A stretch of DNA of 39,994 nucleotides from Anaeromyxobacter sp. PSR-1 (GTDB taxonomy: Bacteria > Myxococcota > Myxococcia > Myxococcales > Anaeromyxobacteraceae), in assembly GCF_000964525.1 (NCBI RefSeq), contig NZ_BAZG01000024.1, positions 1-39,994 on the forward strand, written 5' to 3'. Below are positions 39,281 to 39,994 of this stretch, one piece after another. Within the stretch, counting starts at the first letter, position 1; every line of letters starts with the position of its first letter. The translations under genes were made by a program, and so were the position numbers. The notes below the pieces were generated by a model that saw only the letters and a list, made by a program, of their open reading frames with translations, did not search any database and had not been told where the DNA came from.

Positions 39281-39771
39281 CGGGACGCCGGGCGCCGGAA
39301 CGGCCCCGCGTTCCCGGCGTGGTGCCAGCGCAGGTAGGCGTCGAAGGGCACGTCGGCGGGGAGGTCTCCGGCGGTCGGGTAGCCCTCGCGCACCCACGCG
39401 TCCAGCCCGCCGATCAGCTCCTTCACCTGGACGCCGAGGCCGGCGAGGCGCGCCGCGGCCTTGGTGGCCGCGTTGCAGCTCGCGCTCCAGCAGTAGGTCA
39501 CGACCAGCTTGCCGCGCAGCGGCTCGGCGGCGGCCGCGTCGATGGACCGGGCCGGGAGGTTCACCGCGCCCGGGATGTGCAGGTCGGCGAACGCCGCGGC
39601 CGATCGGGCGTCCACCACGACGAGCCCCGGCTTCTCGCGCGCGAGGTCGGTGTGGAGGTCGGAGGGATCGGTCTCGAACGCGAGCCGGGCGAGGAAGTGG
39701 CGATGGGCGTCCTCGGGGGACGCCGGCGGCGTCTCGCGGACGAAGCTGAACGGCGTGCTGGGCGTGGACAT
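39277..39771 (-). CDS. Rhodanese-domain protein with variant active-site loop
   Basis: The 164-residue protein is a single rhodanese domain after a ~40-residue N-terminal extension. It has KPGLVVVDARSAAAFADLHI with GAVNLPARSI, the active-site cysteine in VVTYCWSASCNAATKAAARL, and LIGGLDAWVREGYPTAG. The loop CWSASCNAA replaces the common CRxGxR loop and holds a second cysteine five residues on, so substrate may differ from thiosulfate. No signal peptide is seen; it is likely cytoplasmic. ATG 39771 has CGGAG upstream and is preferred over the upstream frame to 39876. It shares 4 nt with the convergent cupin gene. Confidence 0.88.
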   Translation of the reverse strand: MSTPSTPFSFVRETPPASPEDAHRHFLARLAFETDPSDLHTDLAREKPGLVVVDARSAAAFADLHIPGAVNLPARSIDAAAAEPLRGKLVVTYCWSASCNAATKAAARLAGLGVQVKELIGGLDAWVREGYPTAGDLPADVPFDAYLRWHHAGNAGPFRRPASR

Positions 39772-39951
39772 GACGGGCTCCGGGTCGGGCTGGGGCGCGG
39801 GGGCAGCGGCGATCTCCGTTCTGCCGCGCCCGGGCGCGGCGCGACAGGTCCACTCCGGCGCACCGGCCCGGACCACTCGACCGCGGCGGGGCGAGGCGTC
39901 GGCGCCGCCGCGCTGGCGCGCCGCCCGCCCGCGCGCATAGATGGGGGCGAG

Positions 39952-39994
39952 ATGGCCCGAACCCCGTCCGGCGCGCTCCTCGCCCTGCTCGATC
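39952..39994 (+). CDS. Start of an unidentified gene (truncated by window end)
   Basis: An ATG at 39952 with GGGGGCGAG before it opens a frame MARTPSGALLALLD that runs to the edge. Only 14 residues are visible, so no family can be named. The 180-nt gap to the divergent rhodanese start suggests a real gene start, but it could be a shadow. Confidence 0.45.
   Translation, partial: MARTPSGALLALLD

Overview
The window is very GC-rich, has no mobile elements or RNA genes that I can see, and carries gene families typical of myxobacteria: NtrC-type regulators, Cys-rich von Willebrand-like lipoproteins, universal stress proteins, tandem CBS proteins and a Thermus-like homocitrate synthase. I infer an Anaeromyxobacter-like deltaproteobacterium (Myxococcota). 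This is from memory of families, not a search. Coding density is high. Many genes overlap or abut, and GTGA stop/start overlaps are frequent.

Layout. 1-2047 (minus): a tRNA-modification pair, a DTW-domain aminocarboxypropyltransferase followed by a Tgt with an extra C-terminal MnmC/MnmD-like methyltransferase domain that runs off the left edge. 2128-2739 (plus): a FrnE/DsbA-like thioredoxin-fold protein whose first active-site cysteine codon is an in-frame TGA. A perfect 8-bp hairpin with a GGTC loop lies at the distance expected of a bacterial SECIS, so this is a probable selenoprotein that ordinary gene calling would truncate. 2762-8195: a polyglycine beta-propeller-like lipoprotein, a PLP-dependent D-cysteine desulfhydrase/ACC deaminase-family enzyme, a tandem ACT protein, a patatin-like phospholipase and an EamA transporter. 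8235-14019 (minus): a two-gene operon of a 1549-residue acyl-CoA ligase/unknown/GNAT fusion and a homocitrate synthase.

14207-23743: a carbohydrate block. The oxidative pentose phosphate operon gnd-zwf-pgl is followed by a membrane-anchored, sensor-fused trehalose-6-phosphate synthase, then (minus strand) a GH15 glucoamylase/trehalase-like enzyme and a ClC antiporter with CBS domains. 23951-29139: a stress block with a stand-alone LuxR-type DNA-binding protein, three universal stress proteins, a LonB-like AAA protease and a CBS-pair protein. 29183-31811 (minus): a membrane histidine kinase and NtrC-type response regulator pair. 32042-35373: a metallophosphoesterase lipoprotein, an exported barrel-like protein and a Cys-rich VWA-like lipoprotein. 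35455-39994: pdxH, a YceI-family protein, a ribosome-hibernation-factor/cold-shock-domain fusion, an adenosine-specific kinase-family protein, a tandem-duplicated cupin, a rhodanese and the first codons of another gene.

The genes are mostly metabolism, envelope and stress functions. The most notable items are the unannotatable-by-default selenoprotein with its SECIS, the acyl-CoA ligase-GNAT megaprotein coupled to homocitrate synthase, the Tgt-methyltransferase fusion and the sensor-OtsA fusion. No gap without a gene exceeds about 300 bases.
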